Source: CAKZQX01 sp034437035 | GTDB lineage: Bacteria > Chloroflexota > Chloroflexia > Chloroflexales > Chloroflexaceae | Length of the DNA: 64,000 bases | Assembly: GCA_034437035.1 (NCBI GenBank) | Contig: DAOTUI010000075.1 | Span: 1 to 64,000, forward strand | Direction: 5' to 3' | Part shown: positions 17,749 to 27,495 of the stretch, one piece after another | How the letters are laid out: the number at the start of each line of letters is the position of its first letter | How positions within the stretch are numbered: position 1 is the stretch's first letter | Translations under genes and position numbers: made by a program | Notes under the pieces: model-generated | The model's input: the letters and a program-made list of their open reading frames with translations, nothing else | What the model was told of the DNA's origin: nothing | Database searches by the model: none

Positions 17749-18588
17749 CTAATTCCGCGCCGCCATTCCGGCCGTCAGCACCCCGACATACTGCTGAAGT
17801 TCGGTCAGATCGGGCGCATGGGGCACCGTTTGCGTGTACTGTTCGAGATCTTCCAGGCCATGCACCACCTGGCCCACCTGCACCCGCAGCAGGCCCCGAT
17901 CCCGCACTTCCAGAATATCGTCAGGGTCAAGCAAGAGCAGCCGTTCAACAGTTGCCAGCGCGCGGGAAAAATCTTTGCCGGTGAGGTAGGTCTGCTTGAG
18001 GTTGCGCAGCATGCGCGCGAGAATGACCCGTTTGGAGGGTGGCTCCATCACCTGCTGCATCAGCGTGGGCGTCGCACCGCCATAGGCCGTCGAGACCTGC
18101 TGCTCGCACTCGCTCCAACTCCAGAGCCGCCCACCGTTAAACGGATCAACAAAAATCTCTTCGTTGCAGGTGCTGTAGCGCGTAATAAAATGCCCCGGCA
18201 ATGCCACTCCACTGATCGGCAGTCCCAGCCGCCAGCCAACCTCCATATAAATCACCGACAACACAATCGGCAACCCGGTGCGCGTCTCCAGCACCCGGTC
18301 AAGAAAGCTGTTGGCGGGGTTATGATAATCGGCGACATTGCCCCGAAACCCCAGTTCCGTGAAGATATATGCATTCAAGGCGGCAATCACCTCATGCGGC
18401 CGGGTTAAATCTTCAAGCCGCAACCGCACCGTGCCGGCAATAGCATCAAGTTGCTGCAGGACAGCTTCCGGCTCACCTATCCCCTGATCCTCCCAGGCAA
18501 TACAGAAGGCTGCATCGGCCAGGGGCAGTTCTTCTTCCGGTAAATGGATAAGCGTCCGAAAGCGCCGACGGGCAGGTGATTGCTGCAT
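17749..18588 (-). CDS. SirB1-like transglutaminase-fold/TPR protein
   Basis: The roughly 279-residue protein matches the SirB1/YchA type: an N-terminal helical region, then NSFLDRVLETRTGLPIVLSV and a core LGLPISGVALPGHFITRY...FVDPFNGG resembling a degenerate transglutaminase fold. A C-terminal helical repeat (RVILARMLRNLKQTY) resembles TPR. The catalytic role is unproven in the family. ATG at 18588 is used; a TTG at 18594 has a better-spaced GGAG and could be the true start. It stands alone, upstream of ftsH on the same strand but 259 bp away. Confidence 0.8.
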   Translation of the reverse strand: MQQSPARRRFRTLIHLPEEELPLADAAFCIAWEDQGIGEPEAVLQQLDAIAGTVRLRLEDLTRPHEVIAALNAYIFTELGFRGNVADYHNPANSFLDRVLETRTGLPIVLSVIYMEVGWRLGLPISGVALPGHFITRYSTCNEEIFVDPFNGGRLWSWSECEQQVSTAYGGATPTLMQQVMEPPSKRVILARMLRNLKQTYLTGKDFSRALATVERLLLLDPDDILEVRDRGLLRVQVGQVVHGLEDLEQYTQTVPHAPDLTELQQYVGVLTAGMAARN

Positions 18589-18594
18589 ACGCAA

Positions 18595-18980
18595 TGTGTC
18601 TCCGTAGGGAAATTACACAGGTTCTGCTTCCATTCTACTACAAAGGGGACGTTCTGTGGACAAAAAAAGTTTCACCAGGAGAGTGGCGTCAACATCGCTG
18701 TAGGTGCGGCTTGCAACCGCACACCCGGCTCAACCGTTGCCGTAGTGCTGCCTTTGGAACATTGAACATTAAATCCGGACATCGCCGGATCGGAGTCCCG
18801 GCTTCAGCCGGACCAGGCTTTCCCGACAGTAGGCCACTGTCCCGGCAGGCATCCAACCAACTCAAGCCGGGACTCCCGGACATTCCATAGCCTGACTATT
18901 TTCAAAATTCTGAAGGCGGCACTACGTGAGCTACTACATTTCTTTGATCATCAAAAATATCCACACCGGGGTGGTACCGG
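18595..18980. other. Intergenic stretch with two small inverted repeats
   Basis: No gene is seen. It contains GTAGGTGCGGCTTGCAACCG at 18700-18719 (a hairpin block, repeated near 30511), and an inverted repeat GGAGTCCCGGCTT (18792-18804) with AAGCCGGGACTCC (18864-18876). The latter could be a small dispersed repeat or a terminator-like structure. Confidence 0.5.
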
Positions 18981-20726
18981 CTACATCCGCTCCGGCGCTT
19001 TAATCCCCAGCATGCCCAACCCGTTGCGCAATGCCTGAGCCGTTGCCGCGACCAGCGCCAGTCGGGCGGCGCGGAGTTCCGGCGTCTCGGCCCGCAAAAC
19101 CGGGCACTGCTCAAAGAAAACACCAAACTCGCGCGCGGTGGTGTAGCACCAGTCTGCCAGGACAAAGGGCGCATAGCGGGTACCCGCCTCACGTACCGCC
19201 CAGGGCATCTTCGCCAGATGCTTGATCAGGCTCTGCTCCGCCGGGTGGGTCAACGCTGCATACTGCACGGGCGCGTCGGCAGGTTGCCCGGCGTCGGATA
19301 GCTCTGCGGCGCGGCGAATGATCGAGCAGCAGCGGGCATGCGAATACTGCAGATAGGTCGCGCTGTTGCCCTCGCGCGAGAGCATCCGGTCCCAGTCCAG
19401 GGTAATATTGCGGCGGGTGTCCTGATAGAGATCATTGTAGATCACCGCGCCGATACCCACCGCTTCGGCGACGGTGTCTTTCTCAGCATCCGACAGATCC
19501 GGGCTCTTCTCGTCAACAACCCGGCGCGCGCGGGCCGTAGCTTCATCCAGCAGCGTCTCCAGGAAGATCATGTTACCCTTGCGGGTTGAGATGGTCTGTC
19601 CGCCGGCGTCAAACACGGTGCCAAACGGCACATGCACCAGTTCAATCTCCGGCGGCACATAGTTGACTGCGCGGGCCAGGGCAAAGAGCTGGCGGAAATG
19701 CAATTCCTGGGGCTGTCCAACCACATACGCCATTTTGGCCGGAGCAAAAGTCGCCTGACGATACTTGATCGTCGCCAGATCCCGCGTCAGATAGAGCGTA
19801 GCTCCGTCAGAGCGCTGGAGCAGAAAGGTCGGGATACTCTTGTCCATGGCGTCTACGACCACTGCGCCATCGGCATCACGCCGCGCTACTTCGGCATCAA
19901 GCGCATCCTGGATTACACCGGGCAGCATATCCTCGTAGAAGCTCTCACCCAGCATATGGTCAAACTGCACCCCCAGCCGGTTATAGTTGCGCTGGTTGGC
20001 GGCCAGGGTCATCTCCACACACCACTGCCAGATCTGCCGCGCCTGCGGGTCGCCCTGTTCAAGCAGCAGTGAGCGCTGCCGGGCGATTTCGTCCAATTCC
20101 GGCTGCTCTTTCATCTCATCGTTGTAGCGGGCATAGAGTTCCTCAACCTGGGCCAGTTCCGCTTCGCCTGCGGCCTGGGGCCGACCATAGCGCTCAATCG
20201 CAGCAATGATCACGCCAAACTGCTTGCCCCAGTCGCCCAGGTGGTTGTCGCCGATGGTCTGGTAGCCCAGCGCGCGAAAAATATTGACTAGCGACTGCCC
20301 AATGATCGTGCTGCGGATATGCCCGACATGCATACGCTTGGCAACATTGGGCGAGGAGTAGTCAACTACCACCCGCTGGTCGTGGCCCTGATCGTCATGA
20401 CCGTAGCTATCACCCAGGTGGGTAATCTCGGTAATGACGGCGGCCGCCAGGCGCTCCGGGTGTAGCGTGAAATTCAGGAACGGCCCGGCCGTCTCCACTG
20501 TGCCTACCAGCGCGTCGGGCGCAAACTGCAGCGCGGCAGCCAGATTCTGCGCCAGTTTGGGCGGTGCAACGCCCAGTTCTTTGGCCACGCGGAAGGTGGG
20601 AAACGCCATGTCGGCGGGGATATTTGGTTTGGGTGTCTGCAGATCGATCAGCGCCGCCGGCACCTGATCGGTTGCACTGAGTGCCGCCTGGATTGCGGCG
20701 ACGAAGCGGTCAAGCGCATATTCCAT
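18981..20726 (-). CDS. argS: Arginyl-tRNA synthetase
   Basis: This class I synthetase charges tRNA-Arg. The protein has 581 residues, normal for ArgRS. The N-terminal Add-1-like domain precedes the HIGH motif in SSPNVAKRMHVGHIRSTIIG (about residue 125), and the KMSKS equivalent is ISTRKGN (about 380), as usual for ArgRS. The C-terminal anticodon-binding DALR domain ends with LRNGLGMLGIKAPERM. The start at 20726 is supported by AGGAG seven bases upstream; the frame continues open beyond but lacks a site. It is divergent from the sensor kinase. Confidence 0.96.
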   Translation of the reverse strand: MEYALDRFVAAIQAALSATDQVPAALIDLQTPKPNIPADMAFPTFRVAKELGVAPPKLAQNLAAALQFAPDALVGTVETAGPFLNFTLHPERLAAAVITEITHLGDSYGHDDQGHDQRVVVDYSSPNVAKRMHVGHIRSTIIGQSLVNIFRALGYQTIGDNHLGDWGKQFGVIIAAIERYGRPQAAGEAELAQVEELYARYNDEMKEQPELDEIARQRSLLLEQGDPQARQIWQWCVEMTLAANQRNYNRLGVQFDHMLGESFYEDMLPGVIQDALDAEVARRDADGAVVVDAMDKSIPTFLLQRSDGATLYLTRDLATIKYRQATFAPAKMAYVVGQPQELHFRQLFALARAVNYVPPEIELVHVPFGTVFDAGGQTISTRKGNMIFLETLLDEATARARRVVDEKSPDLSDAEKDTVAEAVGIGAVIYNDLYQDTRRNITLDWDRMLSREGNSATYLQYSHARCCSIIRRAAELSDAGQPADAPVQYAALTHPAEQSLIKHLAKMPWAVREAGTRYAPFVLADWCYTTAREFGVFFEQCPVLRAETPELRAARLALVAATAQALRNGLGMLGIKAPERM

Positions 20727-21075
20727 GCCGAAACTCCTGGTATGAGCATCCCTGTGGCGATGAATAATTCGCAATAAAAGAACTGCTACAATTTGTAGGT
20801 AATACACCATGCTGCCTGGCAGACCTGATTTTACCGCCTGGATGCAGCGCGGTGACAACAGCGCGTTGGCAGCCTGTTCACCTCCATCCCAAGTATATGC
20901 GTAGTGCGCTTCTGATGCAAACTGACGTGACTCCGGCTCATTGTACTGTAAACCGAATTTTATCTTTACCGCTTGATAAGACCTGTTTGGATATGTTAGC
21001 ATTGTCGTGTTCACATTCCAACCTGCTATCACCCGTCTGACATCCGGTAAACCGTCATAACTGAAGTGGAACGAT
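20727..21075. other. Divergent intergenic region, argS / sensor kinase
   Basis: About 350 bp lies between two divergent genes and must hold both promoters. No tRNA, strong hairpin or clear operator was recognised. Confidence 0.4.
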
Positions 21076-23685
21076 ATGGGCCGCCTTATTTCACTGCGGT
21101 CGAGCATCCACAAGAAGATTTTGCTCCTGATGCTCGGACTGGCACTACCGCCAATGCTGCTCGTCGGCTGGATGGGTCTGATGAGTCTGGAGCGCGCCCG
21201 CGCGCTGGTTGTCGCCGCCGGCTCGGAAGCACTACGCGCGCAGGCAGAACAAACGCTGGAGCAGCGGGCTGCCGATAAAGCCCGGCTCTACGATCAGTCA
21301 CTGCACGCGATCCAACAGCAGGTTGCGGGCGTGGCACGCTATGCCGAACATCTCCTCGCTACGCCGGCACACCCAACCGGCAACGGTCAGGTCTGGATTG
21401 CGCCGGATGGTCCCGACGAGCGCACACTTGCGCAGCACAGCGCGGCTGTTGCCCACGCACGCCACCTGATGCCCCTGCTTAACACCACCGTCCAGAATAA
21501 TCCGCTCCTCACGCTGGGCTATATTGCCCTTGAGGATGGCGGGGTGCTGGCCTTCAATGATGAGGCGGTCATTGCGCAGCTCCAGACGATTGCGCCCTTC
21601 GATCCCCGCGAGCGGCCCTGGTATCGGGGCGCGCTGGAACGGGGCGAAACATTCTGGACGGATCTCTATATTGATGCCAATACGCAAACCCCCACGATTA
21701 CCTGCGCCGCTCCGGTGCGCAACCCGCAGGGGGAGATTATCGGCGTGGTGGGCTTCGACATGCTGCTGACGACCGTCAAGCAAGATTTGCAAGATGTGTT
21801 GATCGGAGACATCAGTGCCAACGGCTATGCGCAGTTGCTCGACCATACCGGCGCGCTGCTGGCTCACCCCGAGCTGGCGCCTGCTGCTACACGCTGGAAC
21901 GAGCCGGTTATAACCGAAAACTGGCAGACCTCGTCCAACCGGGAACTACGCGCCGTGGCGCAGCAGATGCTGGCCCGTGAGTCGGGGACAGTTCAGATTA
22001 CCCATAATGCAGAGCGGGTCTATATTGCCTTCGCTCCCATTACTGCAACCGGGTGGAGCATTGCCATGGTGATCCCGGCCGGCGATATTGAGCAACCGGC
22101 GATCAACACCGGGCTGCAACTCGCGCAGAGCCAGGAACAGTTCCAGACCCGACTGCTGCTGCTGCTGGTTGTGAGTGCCCTGCTGATCTGCGGAGTTGGC
22201 ATTCTGATGGCCCACTCCTTCACCCGCCCAATTCGCGCTTTATGCCATAGCGCACACCAGGTCGCCGGCGGGCATCTGGATCAGCGGCTTCCCCCGACAG
22301 GCACGGATGAGATTGGCGAGCTGGTTCAGGCATTTAATACGATGACCAGCGCGCTGCAGCAGAAAGTTGCGGAACTGGAGGCGAATGCGCGTCAGCTTAT
22401 GCTGCTCAGTGCAGTTTCAAACCAGCTCAAGACAATGCTAGACTTGCCGCACCTGCTGGAGATGATTCCCCGCATTGTTTGCGAGCAGTTCGGGTTTGCG
22501 CGCGCGGTGCTCTACCTGGTGGAAGACGACATCCTGCGCGTCGCGGCCGCCTCCTTCGGACCGGGCAACGCGGCGCAGGCCCGGCACTTTGTAGAAGTCG
22601 CCAATGCGACCCTGTTCTCCCTGGATAGTGCTGCCGGCATGGTCGAGAGTATGCACACCGGGCAGAGTGATCCGGCCATGCGCAACAGCCGGCCCGGAGT
22701 ACAGATACCGATTGTGGGGCGCGACGAGCGCGTCATTGGTCTGCTCTCCGCCGAGAGGGCCGATCCGGACGCCGGCATCCCGCCGCAAATGCGGGGACAA
22801 CTGCAGATGTTTGCAAACATGGCCGGGTTGACGATCGAGAATGTGCGGCTCTACGATGACCTCGAACGGCAGGTCGCCCAACGTACCGCGGAGTTGCGAT
22901 CAGCGCTGGAGCGGGTGCAGCTTGCCGACCGGCGCAAGAGTGACTTCCTGGCTGCGGTATCGCATGAACTGCGCACCCCGCTGAACGCCATCATCGGCTT
23001 CTCGGCGGTGCTGCTTGACGATCCCGACCATCCGCTTACGCCGGTGCAGCGCGAGGACATGCAGAGTATCTATAGTAACGGCCGCTTCCTGCTCAACTTG
23101 ATCACCGATCTGCTCGATCTGGCCCGGATTGAAGCCGGACACCTGAAGTTGGATCGATCACCTGTGGCGTTGGCCCCCCTGATTGACGAAGTTGTGGGTA
23201 CGGTGGAGGGATTGCGCCAGGACGGCGATGTCCATCTGCTGCTTGATCTTCCGGATGATCTACCCCATGTTGACGCGGATACCGATCGGGTGCGCCAGAT
23301 ATTGCTAAATTTACTGTCAAATGCCGTTAAATTCACTGAACGGGGATCAATTACCATCAGTGCGCACCAGACGCAGGCGGCATACCTCACAATCACGGTT
23401 GCCGACACAGGTATTGGCATTCCGCTGGAACGTCAGCATCAGCTTTTCGATGAGTTTAGCCAGTTTCACGGACGGCGCAGCAGTACACACGGAACCGGGT
23501 TAGGGCTGGCAATTACTCGCCGCCTGGTCGAGGCCCACGGGGGCACAATTCGGGTAGAGAGTCTCCCTGGTCGGGGAAGCAGCTTTACCTTTACGCTGCC
23601 CACATGCACGCATATGTTGCTGGTAGGAATGGTGACGGAGCCTGCGCCATGCTCCGCTCCACGCCGGCTTGACGGCGATAGATAA
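21076..23685 (+). CDS. Sensor histidine kinase (Cache-HAMP-GAF-HisKA-HATPase)
   Basis: This 869-residue membrane kinase has TM1 at about 15-40, an extracellular Cache-type sensor (about 45-355, with RPWYRGALERGETFWTD), and TM2 at about 358-378. HAMP follows (FTRPIRALCHSAHQVAGGHL), then GAF (about 450-590). HisKA has the phospho-acceptor in VSHELRTPLN (about 635). The HATPase domain has NLLSNAVKFTE, VADTGIGIP and HGTGLGLAI. The Cache domain suggests it senses a small extracellular molecule. A second kinase with a receiver domain follows after repeat copy 10 and is a possible partner. Confidence 0.92.
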   Translation: MGRLISLRSSIHKKILLLMLGLALPPMLLVGWMGLMSLERARALVVAAGSEALRAQAEQTLEQRAADKARLYDQSLHAIQQQVAGVARYAEHLLATPAHPTGNGQVWIAPDGPDERTLAQHSAAVAHARHLMPLLNTTVQNNPLLTLGYIALEDGGVLAFNDEAVIAQLQTIAPFDPRERPWYRGALERGETFWTDLYIDANTQTPTITCAAPVRNPQGEIIGVVGFDMLLTTVKQDLQDVLIGDISANGYAQLLDHTGALLAHPELAPAATRWNEPVITENWQTSSNRELRAVAQQMLARESGTVQITHNAERVYIAFAPITATGWSIAMVIPAGDIEQPAINTGLQLAQSQEQFQTRLLLLLVVSALLICGVGILMAHSFTRPIRALCHSAHQVAGGHLDQRLPPTGTDEIGELVQAFNTMTSALQQKVAELEANARQLMLLSAVSNQLKTMLDLPHLLEMIPRIVCEQFGFARAVLYLVEDDILRVAAASFGPGNAAQARHFVEVANATLFSLDSAAGMVESMHTGQSDPAMRNSRPGVQIPIVGRDERVIGLLSAERADPDAGIPPQMRGQLQMFANMAGLTIENVRLYDDLERQVAQRTAELRSALERVQLADRRKSDFLAAVSHELRTPLNAIIGFSAVLLDDPDHPLTPVQREDMQSIYSNGRFLLNLITDLLDLARIEAGHLKLDRSPVALAPLIDEVVGTVEGLRQDGDVHLLLDLPDDLPHVDADTDRVRQILLNLLSNAVKFTERGSITISAHQTQAAYLTITVADTGIGIPLERQHQLFDEFSQFHGRRSSTHGTGLGLAITRRLVEAHGGTIRVESLPGRGSSFTFTLPTCTHMLLVGMVTEPAPCSAPRRLDGDR

Positions 23686-23695
23686 CCCTGGATAA

Positions 23696-23955
23696 CAGGA
23701 GTTACGCGGTGGGTATCCAAACCGGGTGTTATCAGGCTCAAACGCCCGGTTTCGCCTGCGGCAGCATGGTACTCGTTTTATCTTCTTTGCACAACATTTG
23801 CACAATGTGCAAATGTTGTGCAAAGAAGATGGTCCAATTTCGATCTTTGGAAAAAAACCGTGGCGCGGAGAGCCACGGTTTTTTTCCAAAGGATGTCCGG
23901 TACCGCCCTGCCGGAGGCGATAGTTCCTTCCGGGTCAAGCACCACGTAACTCATG
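23696..23955 (+). repeat. Dispersed hairpin element, copy 10 (two core hairpins)
   Basis: At 260 bp this copy is longer than most because two hairpins stand in series in its core: one built on TTTGCACAACATTTGCAC and one on GGAAAAAAACCGTGGC with GCCACGGTTTTTTTCC. Module A is on the left and the complement of B on the right. Flanks TGGATAA (23689-23695) and TGAATAA (23956-23962) match at 6 of 7. It ends 36 bp before the next start codon. Confidence 0.88.
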
Positions 23956-23991
23956 TGAATAAGATACCGAGCAGATACAGCGATAACAACT

Positions 23992-25209
23992 ATGACAGAA
24001 CAACCAGTTATCCTTTATATCGAAGATAATCCCGACAATCAACGCCTGATTCAGCGTATTCTGACCACACGCGGCTACACTGTGCTGATCGCGCGTGACG
24101 GCCCGGAGGGACTGGCGCTGGCCCGCGAAACCCAGCCGGTGATAGTGCTGGTCGATCTCAATATTCCCGGTCTCGACGGCTACGAGACAACCACCCGCCT
24201 GCGCAGTCTGCCCCATCTGCAAACCACACCGATTGTGGCCCTGACCGCCGATAATCGGTCCAGCGCGCGGGAGCATGCCCTGGTCGCCGGGTGCGACGGC
24301 TACATCTCCAAGCCGGTCGATGTGCGCCGGCTGCCGGGTCAGATTGCCGAGTTTATCGGCGGGAAGCGCGAGTTTGTGCCCCCCGTTGTTGAGACCGCCG
24401 TGCTACGTGAGTATAACCATAAGCTGGTTGAGCGCCTGGAACAGCGTGTGCGCGAACTGAGCACAGCCAATGCGGAACTTCAGGAACTTGATCGGATCAA
24501 AAGCCAGTTTCTCTCGACACTCTCGCACGAACTACGGACACCCCTGACGTCGCTACTGGGCTATCTTGAACTCTTTTTACGTGGTACGCTAGGGCCGCTC
24601 AACGACACCCAGCACGAGGCAGTGGCACTGATGCGCCGCAATGCCGAGATACTGAGCCGGCATTTGAACAATCTGCTCTATCTGCAAGAGGCGCGCTCGA
24701 CCAGCCTGAATCTAACCAGCGTGTACCTGACCGAATTACTCCAGCAGGTCGTAGATGCGATCCAGGGCCAGATCCGGCAGCGCAATGTGCAACTGGATCT
24801 GCTGGTCGCAGAGGTTGCGCCACTCCAGGCCGATGCGAAGGCGCTTCAACTGGTGGTGCATAATCTGCTGGACAATGCGCTTAAATTCACCCCGTCCGGT
24901 GGGCAGATTGTGCTGTCGGTCGAGGATGAACCATCACGCGTGCTGCTGCGGGTGGCCGATACCGGCTGTGGCATTCCTGAGGAAGCCATCGAGAAGATCT
25001 TCCTGCCCTTCTACCAGATTGATAACTCGCTGGCACGGCCTTATCCCGGCAATGGCGTGGGCCTGGCGATTGTGCGGCACATTGTCGAGGCACATGCCGG
25101 GCAGATAACCGCGCGCAGTGTCCCCGGTCAGGGTACAATCTTTACCGTGATGCTGCCCCGCACGCCGGCAACCGGCGAAACCACGAACGGAGCCGGCATC
25201 AGCATCTAA
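23992..25209 (+). CDS. Hybrid response regulator / histidine kinase
   Basis: The 405-residue soluble protein starts with a receiver domain (about 5-120): acidic pair YIEDN, phospho-acceptor Asp in VLVDLNIPG, switch Thr in ALTADN and Lys in ISKPVD. A coiled linker (about 135-165) leads to HisKA with LSHELRTPL (about 182) and a HATPase domain with HNLLDNALKFTPSG, VADTGCGIPEE and GNGVGLAIV. Such REC-kinase proteins often act downstream of another kinase; the membrane kinase just upstream is the obvious candidate. No membrane helix is present. Confidence 0.92.
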   Translation: MTEQPVILYIEDNPDNQRLIQRILTTRGYTVLIARDGPEGLALARETQPVIVLVDLNIPGLDGYETTTRLRSLPHLQTTPIVALTADNRSSAREHALVAGCDGYISKPVDVRRLPGQIAEFIGGKREFVPPVVETAVLREYNHKLVERLEQRVRELSTANAELQELDRIKSQFLSTLSHELRTPLTSLLGYLELFLRGTLGPLNDTQHEAVALMRRNAEILSRHLNNLLYLQEARSTSLNLTSVYLTELLQQVVDAIQGQIRQRNVQLDLLVAEVAPLQADAKALQLVVHNLLDNALKFTPSGGQIVLSVEDEPSRVLLRVADTGCGIPEEAIEKIFLPFYQIDNSLARPYPGNGVGLAIVRHIVEAHAGQITARSVPGQGTIFTVMLPRTPATGETTNGAGISI

Positions 25210-25222
25210 CCGGAGACAACCG

Positions 25223-26020
25223 CTACTCATCCCCGGCGATGAGATAAACCTCAACCTCCACGACGCCGCGCAGTTGCGGATCACCCTCGATCCGGTGGAA
25301 ATCGCGCATCACCGCATCGCCAAAGACATCCGGCAGGGTGTCCTGGAGCAGATCATTAACCGCCTGCGAAAGCCGCCCACCCTCGGCCGGCGTCGGTGCA
25401 ACCCCAAATGTTAAAACAATCCCGGCACGCTTGCCCTGCAGATTGCCAAACTGCTGCCGGATCTGGTTACGCAGGCGCTGCTGCTCCTGCTGCCGCACAT
25501 TGGCATCGGCACTAAAGAGCGCATCGGCATTGGCGGCAAGCTGGAACTCCATCGCTTCCTGCGACAACACCACATCGTCAAAGGCGATAATGCGCCCGGT
25601 TGGACTGGGCCCCGGCGTGTACGTTGGGAAAGGCGTATAAGTCGGCGCGGGCGTCGGGCTGGGACCAACGGTAAACGTCGGAAAGGGCGTATAGGTCGGC
25701 GCGGGGGTCGGACTGGGCCCCGGTGTGTAGGTCGGCAACGGCGTATAGGTGGGCAGCGGCGTCGGACTGGGGCCAACGGTGTAGGTGGGCAGCGGCGTCG
25801 GGCTGGGACCAGTAGTAAATGTCGGGAGCGGCGTGTAGGTCGGGCCGGGGGTGTAGGTCGGCGCGCGCGTCGGGGTTAGCGTTGGCGGGAGTGGCGCAAA
25901 TGAGCCACTCGGCGCGGCGACCAGAAAGATAACCGCCAATCCCAACAGCAGATCGGCAAAAAGCCAGCCACTCAACAGCGTTGTATCGCGGACACGCGGC
26001 TGTGACCTGCGCTGCCGCAT
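25223..26020 (-). CDS. MotB/ZorB-like membrane protein with Pro/Thr repeat linker
   Basis: The 265-residue protein has a single N-terminal membrane helix, LFADLLLGLAVIFLV (about 18-38). An Asp sits near its start, as in MotB and ExbD-type stator subunits (compare the YADFMTA helix of MotB). About 100 residues of tandem PTYTPGPSPTPLPTYT-like repeats follow, then a C-terminal domain (about 145-265) with GIVLTFGVAPTP and EVEVYLIAGDE that could be a divergent OmpA-like fold. It starts with AAGGAG six bases upstream, 75 bp after the partner gene. The stator assignment is inference from topology and the intramembrane Asp, not from a family match. Confidence 0.55.
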   Translation of the reverse strand: MRQRRSQPRVRDTTLLSGWLFADLLLGLAVIFLVAAPSGSFAPLPPTLTPTRAPTYTPGPTYTPLPTFTTGPSPTPLPTYTVGPSPTPLPTYTPLPTYTPGPSPTPAPTYTPFPTFTVGPSPTPAPTYTPFPTYTPGPSPTGRIIAFDDVVLSQEAMEFQLAANADALFSADANVRQQEQQRLRNQIRQQFGNLQGKRAGIVLTFGVAPTPAEGGRLSQAVNDLLQDTLPDVFGDAVMRDFHRIEGDPQLRGVVEVEVYLIAGDE

Positions 26021-26095
26021 GATCGTCTCCTTCAGGTATTCAATGGTTCCGGTACGGTTCAGATGACCAGGCGTTGTTCCTGCGTCAGCAGGGTA

Positions 26096-27313
26096 TCACC
26101 GCTCGGCATCCGGGGGCACCTGCGCCAGATTTTCTTCAATCACGCGGTTAATCTGCTGCAAGGACTGCACCGCCGCCTGCATCTCCTGCGTCCAGCGCTC
26201 CAGCATGCGCCGCTCATGCGCAACCGATGCGAGAAACTGGGCCTGCGCCGCCGCCAGATCCCCGGCAGAGGTGCGCATATCCATGACAGCCTGCGTGCTC
26301 TGAGTTGCAGCATGCGCGAAGGTATTGACGGCATCGCGCAGATCGATCCCCATCGTCTGGAAACTGCTGCCCATCGTCTGGAGATTAGTGCCCATACCCT
26401 GCATATCGATACTCGTCGTCCGGTAGGTATCGGTGAGCAGCCGCAGTTGCGCGGTCGCCTGGCGGATAGTGTTCGCAAACTCCTGCTGCTGATCGCGCTG
26501 CTGATCGGCCAGTTGATTGAACGCATCAGAGAGGGAGTTCAGAATGCGCCCCTGCTGCATCGGGATCTGGTGTAGCGATTGCGCCGCCGTCAGCATGCCC
26601 TGCGTGCCGGTTACAAAATCACGAATGAAGGTGGAGAGGTCACCAACCTCTTTCTCTTTGCGCTCGGCCAGTTCCTGGACCCGCATCCGCTCCTGGCGCA
26701 GTTCGTTTAACAATTCCTGGGCCGCATAGTCAAACTGGGAAAGGAACCCGGATGTCTGGCGGGTGCGCCGGGCAGTCAACGCCAGCGAGGCATCGGCCAG
26801 GACACTGGACAGTTCATCACGCACCTGATCCGCATACCGGTCGGCCTGACTATTCTGCGCCAGCACCAGAAATGTCAGGATGGCAACAATTGCCAGGAGA
26901 ATACCATCGATCAAGGCGATGGTACTGAGGCGCACCCCGAGGCGGCCTTCCTGCCACAAATAGAGAAATGCCTGTGCCGCCAGGTCGGGATTGGCCGCGA
27001 CAATATCGCCATAATTCTCCAGCGCCAGCCAGATGCCAATCCAGGTAACAGCAATGGGCATAAAGATCAACACATTGCGCAACACCTCAAGAAAGCGCAC
27101 ACTCCCACCGCCGCGGCTACGCACCTGGTCGGCAATCGTATCCGGGTCGATAAGTTGAAAAATATCCGCGACGGCCCAGGTGTCCGCGGCCTGCTCTCCT
27201 TCAACGGCGGCTCCCAGGTCGCGCAGGCGCTCTGCGGCACCCTGTGAACTGGACTCAACATCGTCGGCCAGATAGTCTAGCCGTTGCCTGAGGGTCGCCG
27301 GGCGCTTCAACAT
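26096..27313 (-). CDS. MotA-like membrane protein with long coiled-coil tail
   Basis: This 405-residue protein has about 75 cytosolic residues, TM1 (VLIFMPIAVTWIGIWLAL, about 83-101), an outer segment, and TM2 (LSTIALIDGILLAIVAILTF, about 131-152). About 240 residues of heptad-rich helix run to the C-terminus, dense in Gln, Met and Thr (FQTMGIDLRDAVNTFAHAAT). With its downstream neighbour it resembles ZorA/ZorB or MotA/MotB stator pairs in which subunit A carries a long cytosolic tail. Only two clear helices are seen, fewer than MotA, so homology is unproven. GGGGAG stands six bases before the ATG. Confidence 0.5.
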   Translation of the reverse strand: MLKRPATLRQRLDYLADDVESSSQGAAERLRDLGAAVEGEQAADTWAVADIFQLIDPDTIADQVRSRGGGSVRFLEVLRNVLIFMPIAVTWIGIWLALENYGDIVAANPDLAAQAFLYLWQEGRLGVRLSTIALIDGILLAIVAILTFLVLAQNSQADRYADQVRDELSSVLADASLALTARRTRQTSGFLSQFDYAAQELLNELRQERMRVQELAERKEKEVGDLSTFIRDFVTGTQGMLTAAQSLHQIPMQQGRILNSLSDAFNQLADQQRDQQQEFANTIRQATAQLRLLTDTYRTTSIDMQGMGTNLQTMGSSFQTMGIDLRDAVNTFAHAATQSTQAVMDMRTSAGDLAAAQAQFLASVAHERRMLERWTQEMQAAVQSLQQINRVIEENLAQVPPDAER

Positions 27314-27339
27314 AACGTTCTCCCCATCTCACTTCACTC

Positions 27340-27494
27340 CATGGAGTTATGCAGTCCTCCGCGAGGAGGCATATTTCACCTCCGGCAGCGTGGAACGGGA
27401 CATTCCATCAACGTGTTAGCTATTGTATCACGATGTCTCGCCTCCCCTGAACCAGCGCAGAATGATAAATGTATGATACCCGCCGTAACGCATG
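27340..27494 (-). repeat. Dispersed hairpin element, copy 11 (degenerate)
   Basis: The left end CATGGAGTTATGCAGT, a module-B remnant (TTTCACCTCCGGCAGCG) and a right end CGCCGTAACGCATG can still be recognised. The core hairpin and the module-A side are gone and no target duplication is visible, so this is probably an old copy. Confidence 0.5.
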
Positions 27495-27495
27495 C

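Noticed and set aside
25223..27313. A full Zorya defence system
   Set aside because: Only subunits resembling ZorA/ZorB by topology are present; no ZorC, ZorD or ZorE-like gene is adjacent, and the helix count of the A-like protein is low.
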